NCBI GenBank assembly: GCA_016794945.1
Contig: JAEUIX010000248.1
Location: 1 to 13,448, forward strand
Reading direction: 5' to 3'
From: Phycisphaerae bacterium
Lineage (GTDB): Bacteria > Planctomycetota > Phycisphaerae > Phycisphaerales > UBA1924
Length of the DNA: 13,448 nt
Notes under the pieces: generated by a model
Told to the model about the DNA's origin: nothing
What the model saw: the letters and a program-made list of their open reading frames with translations, nothing else
Database searches by the model: none
Translations under genes and position numbers: made by a program
In this document: one piece after another, positions 11,930 to 13,448 of the stretch
Layout: each line of letters starts with the position of its first letter
How positions within the stretch are numbered: the stretch's first letter is position 1

Positions 11930-13448
11930 ACGACCGCTACGACGTCATCATCATCGGCTCCGGCGCCGGCGGCTCCACCCTCGCTCACCGCCTCGCGGGT
12001 TCAGGCAAGCGCATCGCGATCCTCGAGCGCGGCCAGTTCATCCCCCGCGAACGCGAGAACTGGGACCCCGCCGCCGTCTTCGAACAGCGCCGCTACCAGG
12101 CCCAGGAAAGCTGGACCGACGCCGAAGGCCGGCCCTTCCGCCCCTACACCCACTACTGCGTCGGCGGAAACACCAAGGTCTACGGCGCTGCGCTCCTGCG
12201 CATGCGCCGCCACGACTTCGGACCCGTCCGACACCACGGCGGCCTCTCTCCGGCCTGGCCCATCGGCTACGACGACCTCGAACCGTTCTACTGCGAGGCC
12301 GAGCGCCTCTACAGCGTGCACGGCTCCCGCGGCGCGGACCCGACCGAGCCACCCGCCTCCGAGCCCTTCCCCCACCCGCCGCTGCCCGCCGAGCCCCGCA
12401 TCGCCGAGCTCTACGAAGACCTCCACGCCGTCGGGCTCCGACCGTTCCCCATCCCGCTGGGCGTCCGGCTCGAACCGCGCTTCCGCGCCGAGGCCCCCGT
12501 CCGCCTCGCCGCGTTCGACGGCTACCCCGACCCCACCGAGACTAAGGCAGATGCGCACGTCTCGGCCCTCCGCCCCGCCATGTCCCGCCGCTCCGTCGAG
12601 CTGCTCACCGGCGCCCGCGCCCTGCGCCTCGACACCGACCCCTCCGGCCGCGCCGTCCGATCCGTCCTCGTCGAGCGCGACGGCCGCACCTTCTCCCTGC
12701 ACGCCGACCTGTTCATCCTGGCGTGCGGCGCCATCAACTCCGCCGCGCTGCTCCTCCGCTCGGCCTCCGACCGGCACCCCGACGGCCTGGCCAACGCCTC
12801 CGGCCTCGTCGGCCGCAACTACATGTGCCACCAGAACGGCTGCCTGATCGCCGTCTCCGCTGCGCCCAACCCCTCGGTGTTCCAGAAGCACTTCGGCATC
12901 GCCGACTTCTACGAGCGCGACCCCGCCGATCCCGACTTCCCCTTCCCGCTCGGCCTCGTCCAGCTCATGGGCAAGCCCGACCGCGCCACCCTCGCCTGGC
13001 TCCGCGCCGATGCGCTCCCGGGCCTGAGCCTCGGCGACATCGCCGCACGCACCATCGACTTCTTCCTCACAGCCGAAGACCTGCCCGACCCCGACAACCG
13101 CGTCGAGGTCCGCCCCGACGGCGGCATCCGTATCCGCTACCGCCCCAACAACACCCTCGCCTACGACCGGCTCCGCCTTCGCGCCACCCAGGCGCTCGAC
13201 GCCGCCGACCGCCGCCGCGGCCTTGCCCCCGCCACCTACCTCCACCAGCGCCTCGACATCAGCGGCGTCAGCCATCAGAACGGCACGCTCCGCTTCGGCC
13301 TCAACCCCGCCGACAGCGTCCTGGACATCCACTGCAAGGCGCACGACCTCGACAACCTCTACGCGGTCGATGCGTCGTTCTTCCCATCCTCCGCCGCCGT
13401 CAACCCCTCGCTCACCATCATCGCCAACGCCCTGCGCATCGGGGATCA
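11926..13448 (+). CDS. GMC-family FAD oxidoreductase, cut by the window end
   Basis: The window holds 507 codons, with the frame open to the last base. GMC enzymes oxidise alcohol groups of sugars or polyols with FAD. The N-terminus has the FAD-binding GSGAGG at 11-16 and the ILERG strand end at 32-36. A second flavin-contact segment, YCVGGNTKVYGAALLR, is at 77-92. The C-terminal domain has the catalytic His at 450 (SHQNGTLRFG) and the late block NLYAVDASFFPSSAAVNPS at 477-495, with Asn493 as the usual partner residue. Judging from the family, only about ten residues are missing. The start ATG at 11926 overlaps the aquaporin stop (ATGA), with no separate ribosome site. No signal peptide is seen, so it should be cytoplasmic unless exported with a partner. 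Together with the SDR and the channel it suggests a route for uptake and stepwise oxidation of a small polyol or sugar. The substrate is unproven. Confidence 0.93.
   Translation, partial: MNDRYDVIIIGSGAGGSTLAHRLAGSGKRIAILERGQFIPRERENWDPAAVFEQRRYQAQESWTDAEGRPFRPYTHYCVGGNTKVYGAALLRMRRHDFGPVRHHGGLSPAWPIGYDDLEPFYCEAERLYSVHGSRGADPTEPPASEPFPHPPLPAEPRIAELYEDLHAVGLRPFPIPLGVRLEPRFRAEAPVRLAAFDGYPDPTETKADAHVSALRPAMSRRSVELLTGARALRLDTDPSGRAVRSVLVERDGRTFSLHADLFILACGAINSAALLLRSASDRHPDGLANASGLVGRNYMCHQNGCLIAVSAAPNPSVFQKHFGIADFYERDPADPDFPFPLGLVQLMGKPDRATLAWLRADALPGLSLGDIAARTIDFFLTAEDLPDPDNRVEVRPDGGIRIRYRPNNTLAYDRLRLRATQALDAADRRRGLAPATYLHQRLDISGVSHQNGTLRFGLNPADSVLDIHCKAHDLDNLYAVDASFFPSSAAVNPSLTIIANALRIGD

Noticed and set aside
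12001..13344. A 447-codon open frame on the minus strand
   Set aside because: It is antisense to the GMC oxidoreductase, whose motifs are unmistakable. The translation is a Val/Gly/Ala/Glu-rich shadow.

Overview
The window is very GC-rich, with tightly packed genes and no gene-free stretch over 300 bases. It reads as a chromosomal fragment of a planctomycete-like bacterium, possibly Phycisphaerae. This rests on composition, on a SpoIIE/PP2C phosphatase of a type I associate with planctomycetes (N-terminal CMEVWGG), and on the mix of an ECF sigma factor, a Rieske/ferric-reductase protein and an SDR-aquaporin-GMC cluster. The placement is inference; there is no rRNA or marker gene here.

Left and middle (about 87-7944, minus strand): twelve genes in one direction. 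Most neighbours overlap by 4 to 13 bases (ATGA or GTGA junctions); only two short gaps, 61 and 56 bases, break the run. In transcription order they are a STAS-domain protein, an ECF sigma factor, a soluble zinc-finger anti-sigma factor, a SpoIIE-type PP2C phosphatase, two tiny membrane proteins, a membrane ferric-reductase-like/Rieske [2Fe-2S] protein and a membrane-anchored protein with a Cys/His cluster. After the first gap comes a secreted thioredoxin-like/YHS fusion. After the second come a DinB-like metal protein, a TANGO2/NRDE protein and an ATP-grasp ligase. The first four form a regulatory cassette and the rest a membrane and periplasmic redox and metal/heme theme.

Just upstream (8094-10028, minus strand) is a GAF-PAS-AAA+-Fis sigma-54 activator. 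Between it and the STAS gene is a near-consensus -24/-12 (sigma-54) element, so the activator may switch on the whole run.

Right (10150 to the end, plus strand): a divergent three-gene operon of a glucose-1-dehydrogenase-like SDR, an aquaporin/glyceroporin-family channel and a GMC flavin oxidoreductase, cut by the window edge. This suggests uptake and oxidation of a small polyol or sugar.

The left edge carries two different 7-base tandem arrays, one of which supplies the last codons of the ATP-grasp gene. A short palindrome lies in frame inside the TANGO2 gene. No RNA genes, CRISPR arrays, insertion sequences or convincing intrinsic terminators were seen.
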